The translations under genes were made by a program, and so were the position numbers. A DNA stretch of 64,000 nucleotides, from contig NZ_VOQS01000003.1 in the NCBI RefSeq assembly GCF_007995085.1, positions 1 to 64,000 of the forward strand, given 5' to 3'. Shown in pieces: positions 23,428 to 33,422 of this stretch (positions are counted from its first letter, which is position 1; each line of letters starts with the position of its first letter). The DNA comes from Paraburkholderia azotifigens. GTDB lineage: Bacteria; Pseudomonadota; Gammaproteobacteria; Burkholderiales; Burkholderiaceae. The notes below the pieces were generated by a model that worked only from the letters and a program-made list of their open reading frames with translations, made no database searches and had not been told where the DNA came from.

Positions 23428-25734
23428 TCAGATACCCGCCTGCAGCCGCTGCACTTCGCGTGCGAATTCGCCCGGCACGACGGGCCGGCCGAACAGATAG
23501 CCCTGCTGCCGCTCGCAGCCGATCGAACGCAGAAAGTCCGACTGCTCGCTCGTTTCGACGCCTTCGGCCGTCACGTTCATGCCGAGCGAGTGCGCCATCG
23601 CGACGACGGCATGCGTGATCGCGACGGCATCGCGATGCTCCGGCAAGCCCGCGACGAACGAACGGTCCACCTTCAGGCTATGCAGCGGAAAGCGCTTCAG
23701 ATACGACAGCGACGAATAGCCGGTGCCGAAATCGTCGACGGAAATGCGCACGCCCATCCGCGCAAGCGTCGTCAGAAGCGGCATGACAGAATCGCTGTCG
23801 CTCATCAGCACGCCTTCCGTGATCTCCAGCTCGAGCGCCGACGGCTCCAGCCCCGCCCGCTCCAGACTCGACGCGACATGCCCGATCAGCTCGCCGTTGA
23901 TCTGCCGCGGCGACAGGTTCACGGCGATCATCAGATGCGGCGTGATCGTCCGTCGCCATTCGACGGCCTGACGGCACGCGTTCTCCAGCACCCAGCGGCC
24001 GATCTCGATGATGAGCCCCGTGTCCTCGGCGACGGGAATGAATTCGACGGGCGACACGTGGCCCAGTTCGCCGTTGTACCAGCGCAGCAGCGCCTCCGCG
24101 CCGACGATGCGTCCCGTCTCGCCCTCGACGATCGGCTGATACACCAGACTCAGTTCGCTGGCGACGAGCGCGCGCCGCAACGACTGCTCGATCGCGAAGC
24201 GCCGTTGCAGCCGCTGGCTCAATTCGGCCGTGAAGAACTGGAAGTTGTTGCGGCCGCGCTGCTTGGCGTCGTACATCGCGGAATCGGCGTTGCGCATCAG
24301 CGTCTGCGCATCGCGTCCGTCGTCGGGATAGAGACTGATGCCGATCGACGCGCCCAGGTAGTACTCGTTGCCGCCGACCGCGAACGGCAGCGCGATCGTG
24401 TCGAGCACCCGCTGCGCGAGCGAAGTCAGGAACGACGCGTCGCCGTAATCGCCCGTCGCGATCACGAACTCGTCGCCGCCGACGCGCGCGAGCGTATCCT
24501 CGCCGCGCACGCAGCTCGCGAGCCGCGCGGCGACGCTGCACAGCAGCGCGTCGCCCGCCTCGTGGCCGGCGATGTCGTTGACCTTCTTGAAGCCGTCCAG
24601 ATCGACGAACAGCACGGCGAGCCGCCGCACGGCGGGTGGCGGCTCGCCGCGTTCATGTGCGTGCGGCGCGAGCAGCTCGCCCATCCGGTCGGCGAGATAC
24701 GCGCGGTTGTATAGCCCCGTCAGCGAATCGCGTGTGGCGAGATGCTGCAACTGGGCGCGCGCGGCCTGCACCGCGCTGATGTCGTTGAACGAGACGAGCA
24801 CGGCGCCCGGCTCGATTTCGCCCGGCTTGAAAATGGGCACGACGTTCTCGGTGATCCAGATCGAGCCGCCGCCCATCAGTTCGAGCCGCAGCGTCATGCC
24901 GACCACGGGGCGGCCCGTGCGCAGCACGCGCCGCGTCGGCTGCTCGCCGGCTTCGACGCGCGAACCGTCGTCCCAGTAAGCGGCGCGAATCACCTTGTAG
25001 ATATCCTGGCCGATCACCTCGCCCGTCGCGCGCAGCATACGCCGCGCGCTCGGATTGCAGGCAAGCACTATCCCTTCGCGCGACTGCACGACGATGCCTT
25101 CGTTCAGATGATCGACGACGAGCCGGTGATGCTCCTCGCTCTCCGCGAGCCGCTTGCGCATCAGATCCTGATGAACGGCCAGCCCGACGCTCTGGCCGAT
25201 TTCGCGCAAGAGCGCCTGTTCGTCGTCGTTGGGGCGGCGCTGCCGGTCGTAGTAAACGCCGAACGCGCCGAGCACCTGGCCCGCCTCGTCTTCGAACGGC
25301 ACCGACCAGCAGGCGCGCAGCCCGAGCGGCAGCGCGAGATGCCGGTAATCCGCCCATAGCGGATCGCTGCCGATGTCATCGACGATCACGAGGCGCCGGT
25401 CGTGCATCGCCGTGCCGCACGAGCCGGCGCAAGGGCCGATGTGCATGCCGTCGATAGCCGCGCTGTACGCCGGCGGCAGCGATGGCCCCGCGCCGACGCG
25501 CACGGTGACGCCGTCGGTGTCGAGCACGAGTATCGAGCATTGCGCGCCTTCGCCGAGCAGCGTTTCGGCGCGGCGGCACACCTCCGCCAGCAGTTCGGGC
25601 AGCGGGGTGCTGCGCGTGAGCAGACGCAGCACGCTCTGTTCGGACGCGAGCACCTCGCCGGCCAGATCGCTCGCGTGGCGAGTGCGCCCGGCTGGCTTGT
25701 CAGTCGCGATGTCTGCAGTCACTTGACGACTCAT
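23428..25734 (-). CDS. GAF-PAS-GGDEF-EAL cyclic-di-GMP enzyme
   Basis: A 768-residue soluble protein: GAF domain about 30-180, PAS about 195-310, GGDEF about 325-490, EAL about 505-755. The cyclase motif GGDEF is intact with an RGED inhibitory site five residues before it. The phosphodiesterase domain keeps EALLRW, NLSPRQ, ELEITE, DDFGTGYSS and AEGVET. Both activities are therefore possible, and the GAF/PAS sensors presumably choose. There is no membrane segment. The start at 25734 has GGGAG upstream. GH114 gene follows downstream. Confidence 0.92.
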   Translation of the reverse strand: MSRQVTADIATDKPAGRTRHASDLAGEVLASEQSVLRLLTRSTPLPELLAEVCRRAETLLGEGAQCSILVLDTDGVTVRVGAGPSLPPAYSAAIDGMHIGPCAGSCGTAMHDRRLVIVDDIGSDPLWADYRHLALPLGLRACWSVPFEDEAGQVLGAFGVYYDRQRRPNDDEQALLREIGQSVGLAVHQDLMRKRLAESEEHHRLVVDHLNEGIVVQSREGIVLACNPSARRMLRATGEVIGQDIYKVIRAAYWDDGSRVEAGEQPTRRVLRTGRPVVGMTLRLELMGGGSIWITENVVPIFKPGEIEPGAVLVSFNDISAVQAARAQLQHLATRDSLTGLYNRAYLADRMGELLAPHAHERGEPPPAVRRLAVLFVDLDGFKKVNDIAGHEAGDALLCSVAARLASCVRGEDTLARVGGDEFVIATGDYGDASFLTSLAQRVLDTIALPFAVGGNEYYLGASIGISLYPDDGRDAQTLMRNADSAMYDAKQRGRNNFQFFTAELSQRLQRRFAIEQSLRRALVASELSLVYQPIVEGETGRIVGAEALLRWYNGELGHVSPVEFIPVAEDTGLIIEIGRWVLENACRQAVEWRRTITPHLMIAVNLSPRQINGELIGHVASSLERAGLEPSALELEITEGVLMSDSDSVMPLLTTLARMGVRISVDDFGTGYSSLSYLKRFPLHSLKVDRSFVAGLPEHRDAVAITHAVVAMAHSLGMNVTAEGVETSEQSDFLRSIGCERQQGYLFGRPVVPGEFAREVQRLQAGI

Positions 25735-25825
25735 GGTTGCACTCCCTTCATGCAACAACGGCAGACGGGCGCGCGCTGCGTATCAGGGTTTACGCGAATC
25801 GCGCGAGCCTGGCCAGGCACGCGGG

Positions 25826-26659
25826 TCAGGTTTCATGCGGATCGAATGGCCGCGATTCGATTCCGCCGCGCCGCGCGACGATCGCCGTCGACTCCGGGAT
25901 CTCTTCCCACCAGCCTTCCAGGTCGACGAGCGGCTCCGACAGAACGAGAAACGCATCTTCGCCGACAGCGGCAAGACGCGGATCCTCAGGATACAACTCC
26001 ATCAGATGACGGATCGACGTGCTGTGAAAGAGCGAGCGCGACTGCCGCTCGCTCGAATAGCGCGCCGACACGATCTGCTCGCCGTCCGTGGCGCAGACGG
26101 TCATGTTCAGCGGCGCCTCGATGCCATGCCGCCGCCCCGTTTCCTCGACGAAACCCGCCATGCGTTCGAGCGCCGGCACGGGATCGATTTCCAGCCCGAA
26201 CGTCAGCGCGAGATAGAACATGACCTCGGAATCCGTCGAGCCTTCGATCGATGAGAACAGGTCCGGGTCGATGCCGAGCATCAGGTCGCGCCGCACTTTC
26301 GGATAGTCGCGCACGAGGCCGTTGTGCACGAACAGCCAGCGACCGTAGCGAAACGGATGGCAGTTGGTTTCCTGCGACGGCGTATCCGTCGCCGCGCGAA
26401 TGTGCGCGACGAACAGCGGCGCGCGCACGGCCCGCGCGGCATCGCGCAGATTGCGGTCGCTCCACGCGGGATGCGCGCAGCGGTAGCGAAACGGAATGTC
26501 GGTCGGATGGCTGTACCAGCCGACGCCGAAGCCGTCGCCATTCGTGGTGGTGTGGCCAAGCCGCGAATGCAGGCTCTGGTCGATCAGCGAATGCTTCGCC
26601 CTGAACAGCACGGCTTCGAGCTGAATCGGGTTCCCTGTGTAAGCCAGCCAGCGGCACAT
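25826..26659 (-). CDS. Class II glutamine amidotransferase (YafJ/EgtC-like)
   Basis: A 277-residue Ntn-type amidotransferase. The catalytic Cys is residue 2 in MCRWLAYTGNP; GDGFGVGWY, HIRAATDTPSQETNCHPF and HNGLV are the glutamine-site strands. The family hydrolyses glutamine or gamma-glutamyl amides; this stand-alone version has no synthase partner nearby. A GGAGAG box sits before the ATG. The GGDEF-EAL gene starts 91 bases downstream. Confidence 0.85.
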   Translation of the reverse strand: MCRWLAYTGNPIQLEAVLFRAKHSLIDQSLHSRLGHTTTNGDGFGVGWYSHPTDIPFRYRCAHPAWSDRNLRDAARAVRAPLFVAHIRAATDTPSQETNCHPFRYGRWLFVHNGLVRDYPKVRRDLMLGIDPDLFSSIEGSTDSEVMFYLALTFGLEIDPVPALERMAGFVEETGRRHGIEAPLNMTVCATDGEQIVSARYSSERQSRSLFHSTSIRHLMELYPEDPRLAAVGEDAFLVLSEPLVDLEGWWEEIPESTAIVARRGGIESRPFDPHET

Positions 26660-26738
26660 GATCGCTCTCCTCGATGAAAAACGTCTTCGTGCGCTCCCGT
26701 TTGAAACGCGGCGCAGGCGCATCCGCCGTGTCCGGCGC

Positions 26739-27410
26739 TCAGCCGCCCGTGCGTGCGCTGGCGATCGGCGCGAGAAACTCGGCCAGTCCCGTCAGGATAA
26801 TCTGCACGCCGATGCACAGCAGCAGGAACGCGGACACCCGCAACGCCACCTTCGTCCCTTCCTTGCCGAGATAGCGCGCGAACGTTGCAGCATGGGTATA
26901 CGTGAACCAGATCGCGAGCATGACAAGAAACGAAATCGTCACGGACGCGATGGACGACATCAGGAACTCCGACAGCTTGTGACTGCGGTTCGCGTTCAGC
27001 GCGATTGCGGTGGCCATCGTGCCGGGGCCCGTCGTGAGCGGGACCGTCAACGGGAAGAACGCTTTCGACATCGCGTTGTCGGGATCGACGTGCTTCACGG
27101 CGGCTTCGTTCGGCTGCCGTTCCGGCGCGTTGAGCATGTTCCAGGCGCTTACGGCCACGGCGAGCCCGCCGCCGATCCGCAGCGCTTCCATCGAGATGCC
27201 GAAGAAATGCAGGATCGGCGTGCCGACGAAGAATACGACCAGCAGCACGAAGAACGCATTGAGGGAGACGCGCTTGGCGAGCGCGGCGCGCTCGGCGTCC
27301 GTCAGCGAGTCGGTGCGGTCGACAAACACGAAGGCGATCGCGATCGGATTGATGATGCTGATCAATCCCGTGAAGCCAAACAGAATCTCCGAAATCAGGC
27401 TCGCAATCAT
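26739..27410 (-). CDS. MarC-family integral membrane protein
   Basis: A 223-residue protein with six hydrophobic segments. Family landmarks are GLISIINPIAIAFVFV near the N-terminus and FPLTVPLTTGPGTMATAI in the middle. MarC/UPF0056 proteins sit in the inner membrane; their role is unsettled, and multiple-antibiotic resistance is not established. The ATG at 27410 matches the family start; the frame extends upstream without homology. Confidence 0.88.
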   Translation of the reverse strand: MIASLISEILFGFTGLISIINPIAIAFVFVDRTDSLTDAERAALAKRVSLNAFFVLLVVFFVGTPILHFFGISMEALRIGGGLAVAVSAWNMLNAPERQPNEAAVKHVDPDNAMSKAFFPLTVPLTTGPGTMATAIALNANRSHKLSEFLMSSIASVTISFLVMLAIWFTYTHAATFARYLGKEGTKVALRVSAFLLLCIGVQIILTGLAEFLAPIASARTGG

Positions 27411-27559
27411 CGATGGAATCGCTCTTTTGATGGATTTGTTTTTGCGCCGCGCAACGGAGCATGAGGGCCGATCAGTGTAAATGCAACGAAATTTGCGCGC
27501 CATGCGCGGGCACTTTCTTCATGCATTGCAGCACGCACTCGATGCATGCCGAAGCGCGC

Positions 27560-27574
27560 AGGCACTGCGTTTGC
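27560..27574 (+). promoter_or_regulatory. Possible sigma-54 promoter before the DUF3311 gene
   Basis: AGGCACTGCGTTTGC keeps the GG and GC dinucleotides at the required ten-base interval of the -24/-12 consensus TGGCAC-N5-TTGC. It lies about 145 bases upstream of the DUF3311 start. No enhancer-binding regulator is adjacent, so it may be a chance match. Confidence 0.3.
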
Positions 27575-27720
27575 GCATTGCCTTTCAATATACCTGCATA
27601 TTTTTGGCGACCTTTACCGGAATGTGGCAAGAGGCATACAGTCGGTGCGCGGCACCCAGTCATTGCTTCATGAATTGACGTTCATCGAGACGGACTCATT
27701 CACATTCGAGGAGTTGTCCC

Positions 27721-27933
27721 ATGTCATTTCGTCTGCTCGCCGTGCTGCCGTTCATCGGCATTCTGCTCGGCGTTCCGTTCGTCAACCGCGTCGAGCCGCT
27801 CGTGCTCGGCATGCCGTTCGTGCTTGCCTGGATCGTCATGTGGGTCGTGCTGAGTTCCGTGATCATGGGCCTCATCTACCGGTTCGATCCCACTAACCGG
27901 CACGATGGATCCGGCGAGGAGGTGCGTTCATGA
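27721..27933 (+). CDS. DUF3311 small membrane protein
   Basis: A 70-residue protein with two transmembrane helices (PFIGILLGVPFVNRVEPLVLG and WIVMWVVLSSVIMGLIY in part). DUF3311 proteins are encoded directly before sodium:solute symporters and are thought to be accessory subunits. Here the stop overlaps the symporter ATG (ATGA at 27930-27933), which implies coupled translation. Confidence 0.88.
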   Translation: MSFRLLAVLPFIGILLGVPFVNRVEPLVLGMPFVLAWIVMWVVLSSVIMGLIYRFDPTNRHDGSGEEVRS

Positions 27934-29411
27934 GCAGCGCCCTCGCAATCATCGCCGCCGTCACGCTGTTCGCGCTGTATCTCGGCGTGCGCGCCCGCCA
28001 CGGGCACGACATGAGCCTCGAGCAATGGACGGTGGGCGGCCGCAGTTTCGGCACGGCCTTCGTGTTCCTGCTGATGGCAGGCGAGATCTACACGACGTTC
28101 ACGTTCCTCGGCGGCAGCGGCTTTGCCTATGGCAAGGGCGCACCCGTCTACTACATCCTTGCATACGGCACGCTTGCCTACATCCTGTCGTACTGGATGC
28201 TGCCGCCCGTGTGGCGCTTCGCGAAGACGCATCGCGTGGTCTCGCAGCCGCACTTCTTCACACGCAAGTACGACAGTTCGGGGCTTGGCGTGCTGGTCGC
28301 GGTCGTCGACGTGGCCGCGCTGATTCCCTATCTCGTGCTGCAGCTGAAGGGGCTCGGCATCATCGTGTCGACGGCTTCGTACGGCGCGATTTCGTCGACG
28401 GCGGCCATCTGGATCGGCGCCGCCGTGGTCACGATCTACGTGACGATGTCGGGCGTGCGCGGCTCGGCGTGGAACTCCGTCGTGAAGGACCTGCTGATCC
28501 TCGGCATCGTGCTGTTTCTCGGGATCTATCTGCCGATTCATTACTACGGCGGCCTCGGACAGATGTTCCATGCGATCGATGCCGCGCGTCCCGGCTTTTT
28601 GACCTTCCCGGAAAAGGGAGCGAGTGTGACGTGGTTCCAGTCGACGGTGCTGCTCACCGCGCTGGGCTTTTTCATGTGGCCGCATACGTTCGGCTCGGTG
28701 TTCACCGCGAAGGACGAACGCATCTTCCGCCGCAATGCGATCGTCTTGCCGCTCTATCAATTGATCCTGCTGTTCGTATTCTTTGTCGGGTTTGCCGCGG
28801 CTTTGAAGGTGCCTGGACTCAAGGGCGGCGATATCGACCTGTCGCTGTTCAAGCTGTCGCTGGCGACATTCGATCCGTGGTTCGTCGGGGTGATCGGCGC
28901 CGCCGGCGTGCTCACTGCCTTGGTGCCTGGCTCCATGATTCTCACCACCGCGTCGACGTTGCTCGCCAATGATATCTATCGTGGCTTCTTGCAGCGCAAT
29001 GCTTCCGATGAAGCTGTTGCCAGGTTGGCGCGGTTCTTTGTTCCCGTTGTCGCTGTCGTTGCCGTGCTGTTTACGCTGCATGGCGGGGAGACCATCGTTG
29101 CTCTGCTTTTAATGGGTTATAGCTTTGTTACGCAGTTGTTCCCCGCTGTCATTTGCAGTCTCGCGCCGCGAAATCGGGCGACCAAACAAGGGGCTTTCTG
29201 CGGGATTCTGGTTGGGGTTGCGGTTGTCGCTGTCACCACGTTGTTCAAGGTGAGCATCGGACAGCTCATGCCGTTTTTGCCCGATGCTCTCAAGGATGTG
29301 AATATCGGGTTCGTTGCGCTGGCTTTGAATGTGGTCGTGTTTGTTGTCGTCAGTGCGTTGACGCAGCCGCATGCTCGGGCTGATGAGCAGTCGCGGGTGC
29401 AAACGCATTGA
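27930..29411 (+). CDS. Sodium:solute symporter (SSS family)
   Basis: A 493-residue permease with about 13 transmembrane helices. The WTVGGRSFG and AGEIYTTFTFLGGSGFAYG segments after helix 1 and the core GFFMWPHTFGSVF motif place it in the SSS family near monocarboxylate carriers. The substrate is not given by context. Roughly the last 140 codons (from about 28980) are visibly richer in T-ending codons than the rest. A 34-bp palindrome lies about 100 bases after the stop. Confidence 0.88.
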   Translation: MSSALAIIAAVTLFALYLGVRARHGHDMSLEQWTVGGRSFGTAFVFLLMAGEIYTTFTFLGGSGFAYGKGAPVYYILAYGTLAYILSYWMLPPVWRFAKTHRVVSQPHFFTRKYDSSGLGVLVAVVDVAALIPYLVLQLKGLGIIVSTASYGAISSTAAIWIGAAVVTIYVTMSGVRGSAWNSVVKDLLILGIVLFLGIYLPIHYYGGLGQMFHAIDAARPGFLTFPEKGASVTWFQSTVLLTALGFFMWPHTFGSVFTAKDERIFRRNAIVLPLYQLILLFVFFVGFAAALKVPGLKGGDIDLSLFKLSLATFDPWFVGVIGAAGVLTALVPGSMILTTASTLLANDIYRGFLQRNASDEAVARLARFFVPVVAVVAVLFTLHGGETIVALLLMGYSFVTQLFPAVICSLAPRNRATKQGAFCGILVGVAVVAVTTLFKVSIGQLMPFLPDALKDVNIGFVALALNVVVFVVVSALTQPHARADEQSRVQTH

Positions 29412-29514
29412 GGTTTTTGTTCGGCGACGCGCTTTGTCTTTTGTTTGCCCGGCGCGTCGCTGGCGTCCGCGTTTTCACGTCTCGATTCTTGCGTCGCCCC
29501 TGTGCGGGGCGGCA

Positions 29515-29548
29515 CCTACTTTTCTTTGCCGCGGCAAAGAAAAGTAGG
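29515..29548. repeat. Perfect 34-bp palindrome (REP-like)
   Basis: The arms CCTACTTTTCTTTGCCG and its exact reverse complement meet without a loop. It lies between the convergent symporter and cobM genes. A motif of this look is, from memory, abundant between genes in Burkholderia relatives, so it is probably a dispersed REP-type element that also works as a hairpin. No T-tract follows on either side. Confidence 0.7.
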
Positions 29549-29655
29549 CAAAAGAAAGCCGCTCACACCGCCAGCCCTTGTTCTTTCCCACGGGCTCCCG
29601 ACGTCCCCATACTTCCCGCGGCAACGTGCTGGCGTGCGCTCGTTGCTATCCGTTC

Positions 29656-30387
29656 TTACTCCCCTTCCTTCGCATACAACGTCGAATCCGCAAAGTGCTC
29701 GGCGTCGAGTACTCGTCCAACCAGGATCAGCGCCGTTCTCTCGATGTCCGTCGCCCGCACTTTCTCGACGATATCCGCGAGCGTGCCCGTCACCCTCTCC
29801 TCATCGGGCCAGCTCGCGCGGTAAATCACCGCGACCGGACAGTCGCCGCCATAGTGCGGCGTCAATTCCTCGACAATGCGCGCGATGTGGCGCACGCCCA
29901 GATGAATCGCCATCGTCGCCCGATGCCGCGCAAGATCGCCAAGCAGCTCTCCCTCCGGCATCGACGTCTTGCGCGCATAGCGCGTCAGAATCAGCGTCTG
30001 CGATACGTCGGGCAGTGTCAGTTCCACTCCCAGCGCCGCCGCGCATGCGGCCGTCGCGGTCACGCCCGGTACGATTTCGTACGGAATGCCCAGCATTTTC
30101 AGGCGGCGAATCTGTTCGCCTATCGCGCCATACAACGACGGATCGCCCGAATGCACGCGGGCCACGTCTTGTCCTTTTCCGTGTGCTTCAGCCAGCAGCC
30201 CGACGATCGCGTCCAGATCGAGTTCCGCCGTGTTCACCACCTGCTCGGCGACGTTGCCGCTCAGGACGGCCTGCGGTACCAGCGAGCCTGCATACAGAAT
30301 CACAGGACACGTGCGCACCAGTCGCTGTCCCTTCACCGTGATCAGTTCAGGATCGCCCGGTCCCGCGCCGATAAAAAACACCGTCAT
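29656..30387 (-). CDS. cobM: Precorrin-4 C11-methyltransferase
   Basis: A 243-residue SAM-dependent methyltransferase of the tetrapyrrole-methylase fold. The [16 protein letters not shown] loop at the start, ILYAGSLVP (typical of CobM/CbiF), VHSGDPSLYGA and EIVPGVTA are all present. It methylates C11 of precorrin-4. It is the last gene of cobL-cbiD-cobK-cobM, starting one base after the cobK stop. Confidence 0.95.
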   Translation of the reverse strand: MTVFFIGAGPGDPELITVKGQRLVRTCPVILYAGSLVPQAVLSGNVAEQVVNTAELDLDAIVGLLAEAHGKGQDVARVHSGDPSLYGAIGEQIRRLKMLGIPYEIVPGVTATAACAAALGVELTLPDVSQTLILTRYARKTSMPEGELLGDLARHRATMAIHLGVRHIARIVEELTPHYGGDCPVAVIYRASWPDEERVTGTLADIVEKVRATDIERTALILVGRVLDAEHFADSTLYAKEGE

Positions 30388-30388
30388 T

Positions 30389-31120
30389 TCACACCACTCC
30401 CATTTCTTCGTTCAATGCACGCAGCAACTGCGCCGGACTGTCGAATTCGCGGTCGACGGCAGGCAACGCCGGTCGCCGCATCATCACGACGGGCATCCTC
30501 AATTCACGCGCGACATCGAGTTTCGCCTCCGTTGCCGATCCGCCGCTGTTCTTCGTCACCAGCACGTCGATGCCGCTCAGCGCGAACAGCGCCCGCTCGC
30601 CGTCGATCTCGAACGGGCCGCGCGCGTCGATGATGCGCGCCCGCTCGTTGCCCGGTTGCGCGTCGAGACATCGGACGATCCAGTACTGATGCGCAGGAAT
30701 CTCGTCGAGATGTGCAAGCGGCTCGCGGCCCGATGTGAAGAGCACGCGCCTGAACGGACGGATCGCATCGACCAGCGCCTCCCAGCCGTCGACCATGCGC
30801 CAGTCGTCGCCCGCTTGCGGCGTCCAGCCCGCACGGCGCAATGCCCAGCACGGAATGTTGGTCGCGCGGCACGCCGTGGCCGCGTTCGCGCTCATTTGCG
30901 CGGCATACGGATGCGTCGCGTCGATCACAAGCGTGATGCCCTCGCTTTCGATGTAGCGCGCAAGCCCCTCGCTCCCGCCGAATCCGCCGACGCGCACATC
31001 GCAAGCCAGCCCTTCCGGCACGCGCCCCAGGCCCGCGAGGCTGTACACATGCGGCTGTCCCAGTTGCCGCGCAATCTGCAACGCGTCGCCCGTGCCGCCG
31101 AGCAAAAGCACACGCTTCAT
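30389..31120 (-). CDS. cobK: Precorrin-6A reductase
   Basis: A 243-residue NADPH-dependent reductase, CobK/CbiJ family: N-terminal Rossmann part [15 protein letters not shown], the [14 protein letters not shown] motif and the [14 protein letters not shown] block near the end. It reduces precorrin-6A to dihydroprecorrin-6. GGAGAAG lies before the ATG at 31120, and the start overlaps the cbiD stop (ATGA). Confidence 0.93.
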   Translation of the reverse strand: MKRVLLLGGTGDALQIARQLGQPHVYSLAGLGRVPEGLACDVRVGGFGGSEGLARYIESEGITLVIDATHPYAAQMSANAATACRATNIPCWALRRAGWTPQAGDDWRMVDGWEALVDAIRPFRRVLFTSGREPLAHLDEIPAHQYWIVRCLDAQPGNERARIIDARGPFEIDGERALFALSGIDVLVTKNSGGSATEAKLDVARELRMPVVMMRRPALPAVDREFDSPAQLLRALNEEMGVV

Positions 31121-32217
31121 CGCGCTTCTCCGACGATATTGCCCTGCCGGTCGATTGCAAACATCTCTACGTCGACCGATGCGGGCACGATCGCGCGCGC
31201 CACGTCGCGCGCCCGCGCGCAGACGATATCGCCGAGCGGCACGCCACGCTTTAACGCCATCGCGAGCGCCTCCTGGCTCGTGTTCGCGCCGACGATCGCG
31301 GTCTGCAACGCGGCATCGCAAGCGGGATGGCCGGCGCACCATTGCGCGAGCAGCGGCAAGTCGATGCTCGAGTTGCGGCTATGCAGATCGAGATGCCCGG
31401 CTGCCAGCTTGCTCAGCTTGCCGAAGCCGCCGCACATGCTGAGCCTGTCGACGGGCGCGCGCTTCAGATGCTTGAGCACGGCACCCGCGAAGTCGCCCAT
31501 TTCGATCAGCGCGATATCCGGCAACTGGTAGTACGCGCGCATCGCGTCTTCGCTCGCATTGCCCGTGCATGCCGCGATATGCCGATAGCCGTTCGCGCGC
31601 GCGACGTCGATGCCCTGGTGGATAGACGCTATGTACGCCGAGCACGAAAACGGCCGCACGATGCCCGTCGTGCCGAGTATCGACAATCCGCCGACAATGC
31701 CGAGGCGCGGGTTCATCGTCTTCTGCGCAAGCGCCTCGCCGTTTTCCACGCCGATCGTGACTTCGAAGCCGCCCGCGTAGCCGTATTCGGCGGCAAGATC
31801 GGTGAGATGCGCGGTCATCATCTGACGCGGTACCGGGTTAATGGCGGGCTCGCCGACGGGCAGCGTCAGGCCCGCGCGCGTCACCGTGCCGACGCCCGGT
31901 CCTGCATGAAAACGCACGCCGGGTGGGTCGGCGAGCCGCACGCGCGCGAACACGACCGCGCCATGCGTGACGTCGGGATCGTCGCCGGCATCCTTGACGG
32001 TGCCCGCTTCCGCGCCGTCCTTGCCGTCGTTCAGCAGGCGGCAGAAGACGAGTTGCATCGGCACATGCTGGCCTTTCGGCAACACGATTTCAGCGATGTC
32101 GCTGGCGATGCCCGACAGCAGCAGCCGCGCCGCCGCCAGCGACGTCGCCGTCGCGCAGCTTCCCGTCGTGTAGCCGCTGCGCAGCGGCGCGGGTTGTTCG
32201 GACGTTTCGTCGCGCAT
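31117..32217 (-). CDS. cbiD: CbiD, (cobalt-)precorrin-5B C1-methyltransferase
   Basis: A 366-residue CbiD protein: [18 protein letters not shown] at the N-terminus, [21 protein letters not shown] (trimmed: [16 protein letters not shown]) and [11 protein letters not shown]. CbiD makes the C1 methylation in the oxygen-independent route. Here no cobF is seen, so CbiD most likely takes its place in an otherwise oxygen-dependent pathway, as in Pseudomonas. Its ATG overlaps the cobL stop by one base. Confidence 0.93.
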   Translation of the reverse strand: MRDETSEQPAPLRSGYTTGSCATATSLAAARLLLSGIASDIAEIVLPKGQHVPMQLVFCRLLNDGKDGAEAGTVKDAGDDPDVTHGAVVFARVRLADPPGVRFHAGPGVGTVTRAGLTLPVGEPAINPVPRQMMTAHLTDLAAEYGYAGGFEVTIGVENGEALAQKTMNPRLGIVGGLSILGTTGIVRPFSCSAYIASIHQGIDVARANGYRHIAACTGNASEDAMRAYYQLPDIALIEMGDFAGAVLKHLKRAPVDRLSMCGGFGKLSKLAAGHLDLHSRNSSIDLPLLAQWCAGHPACDAALQTAIVGANTSQEALAMALKRGVPLGDIVCARARDVARAIVPASVDVEMFAIDRQGNIVGEAR

Positions 32218-33422
32218 CACGGTTTGCGGGTGTCGAACAGCGTGACCGGCAGCGCGGAACGCCACGTTTCGAAGCCGCCGAGCGCCTGTGCTTCGGCAAG
32301 CGCGATGCGCGTCAGCGTGCCGCCGTGCTGCGCCCGCCAGGCGATCAGCGCCGCTTCGCCTTCGAGCGTCACCGCATTTGCGACCAGCCGGCCGCCGCTC
32401 TTGAGCGCTTGCCAGCAGGCATCGAGCACGCCGTCCGCCGTCACGCCGCCGCCGATGAAGATTGCATCGGGCGCGGGCAAGTCCTGCAATGCGCGGGGTG
32501 CCTTGCCCGCCACGAGTTGCAGCGAAGGCACGCCGAGCGCGTCGCGATTGTGTTCGATGAAACCCTGGCGCTCGCCGTTTGCTTCGATCGCGATCGCGCG
32601 GCAGGTGCCATGCGCGCGCATCCATTCGATGCCGACCGATCCGCAGCCCGCGCCCACGTCCCACAGCAATTCGCCCGGCGCGGGCGCGAGACGGCCGAGC
32701 GTCAGCGCGCGCACGTCGCGCTTCGTCAACTGGCCGTCGTGGCGGAATGCGTCGTCAGGCAGGCCGGGCGTCAACGCGAGTCGCGGCGTGTCCGCTGCCG
32801 CGCGACGGCATTCGAGCGCAATCAGATTCAGCGCCGCCGTCGCTCCCGTCGACCAGTCCTGCGCGCGCGCGTCGATCACGCGTTCGGCCTCGCTGCCGAG
32901 ATGCTCCATCACGATCATCCGCGTCGCGCCGAAGCCGCGTTCGCCGAGCCATCCGGCGACGGCGGCGGGCGTCGTGCCGTCGGCGCTCAGCACGAACACG
33001 CGCGCGCCGTCGTGGAGATGCGTCTGCAAGGCCGCGAGCGGCCGTCCGACGACCGACACGGTCGGCACGTCCTGCAGCGCCCAGCCGAGCCGCGCCGCAG
33101 CCAGCGATACCGACGACGGCGCGGGCAACACGCGCAGTTCGTCGGCGGATAGATGACGCGCGAGCGTCGCACCGACGCCATAGAACATGGGGTCGCCGCT
33201 CGCCAGCACGCACACGGGCGTGTTGCGCCGCGCGAGCACGGGCCCGATGTCGAAGGGTTGCGGCCACGGCTCGCGCGCGGCGTTCAGGCACACGGGCAGC
33301 ATCGACAGATGCCGCTCGCCGCCATAGATCACCGACGCGTCGATCAGCGCGCGCCGCGCCGCTTTTCCCAGTCCGGCAAACCCGTCGTCGCCCATTCCCA
33401 CCACGGTCAGCCAGGCCGGCAT
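32217..33422 (-). CDS. cobL: Precorrin-6Y C5,15-methyltransferase (decarboxylating)
   Basis: A 401-residue fusion of CbiE (about 1-200, with [12 protein letters not shown] and [17 protein letters not shown]) and CbiT (about 215-400, with [18 protein letters not shown] as SAM site). It methylates C5 and C15 and removes the C12 acetate carboxyl. It is first in the leftward cob operon. Unlike the divergent cobG operon it has no riboswitch that I can see in its own orientation. Confidence 0.94.
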   Translation of the reverse strand: MPAWLTVVGMGDDGFAGLGKAARRALIDASVIYGGERHLSMLPVCLNAAREPWPQPFDIGPVLARRNTPVCVLASGDPMFYGVGATLARHLSADELRVLPAPSSVSLAAARLGWALQDVPTVSVVGRPLAALQTHLHDGARVFVLSADGTTPAAVAGWLGERGFGATRMIVMEHLGSEAERVIDARAQDWSTGATAALNLIALECRRAAADTPRLALTPGLPDDAFRHDGQLTKRDVRALTLGRLAPAPGELLWDVGAGCGSVGIEWMRAHGTCRAIAIEANGERQGFIEHNRDALGVPSLQLVAGKAPRALQDLPAPDAIFIGGGVTADGVLDACWQALKSGGRLVANAVTLEGEAALIAWRAQHGGTLTRIALAEAQALGGFETWRSALPVTLFDTRKP

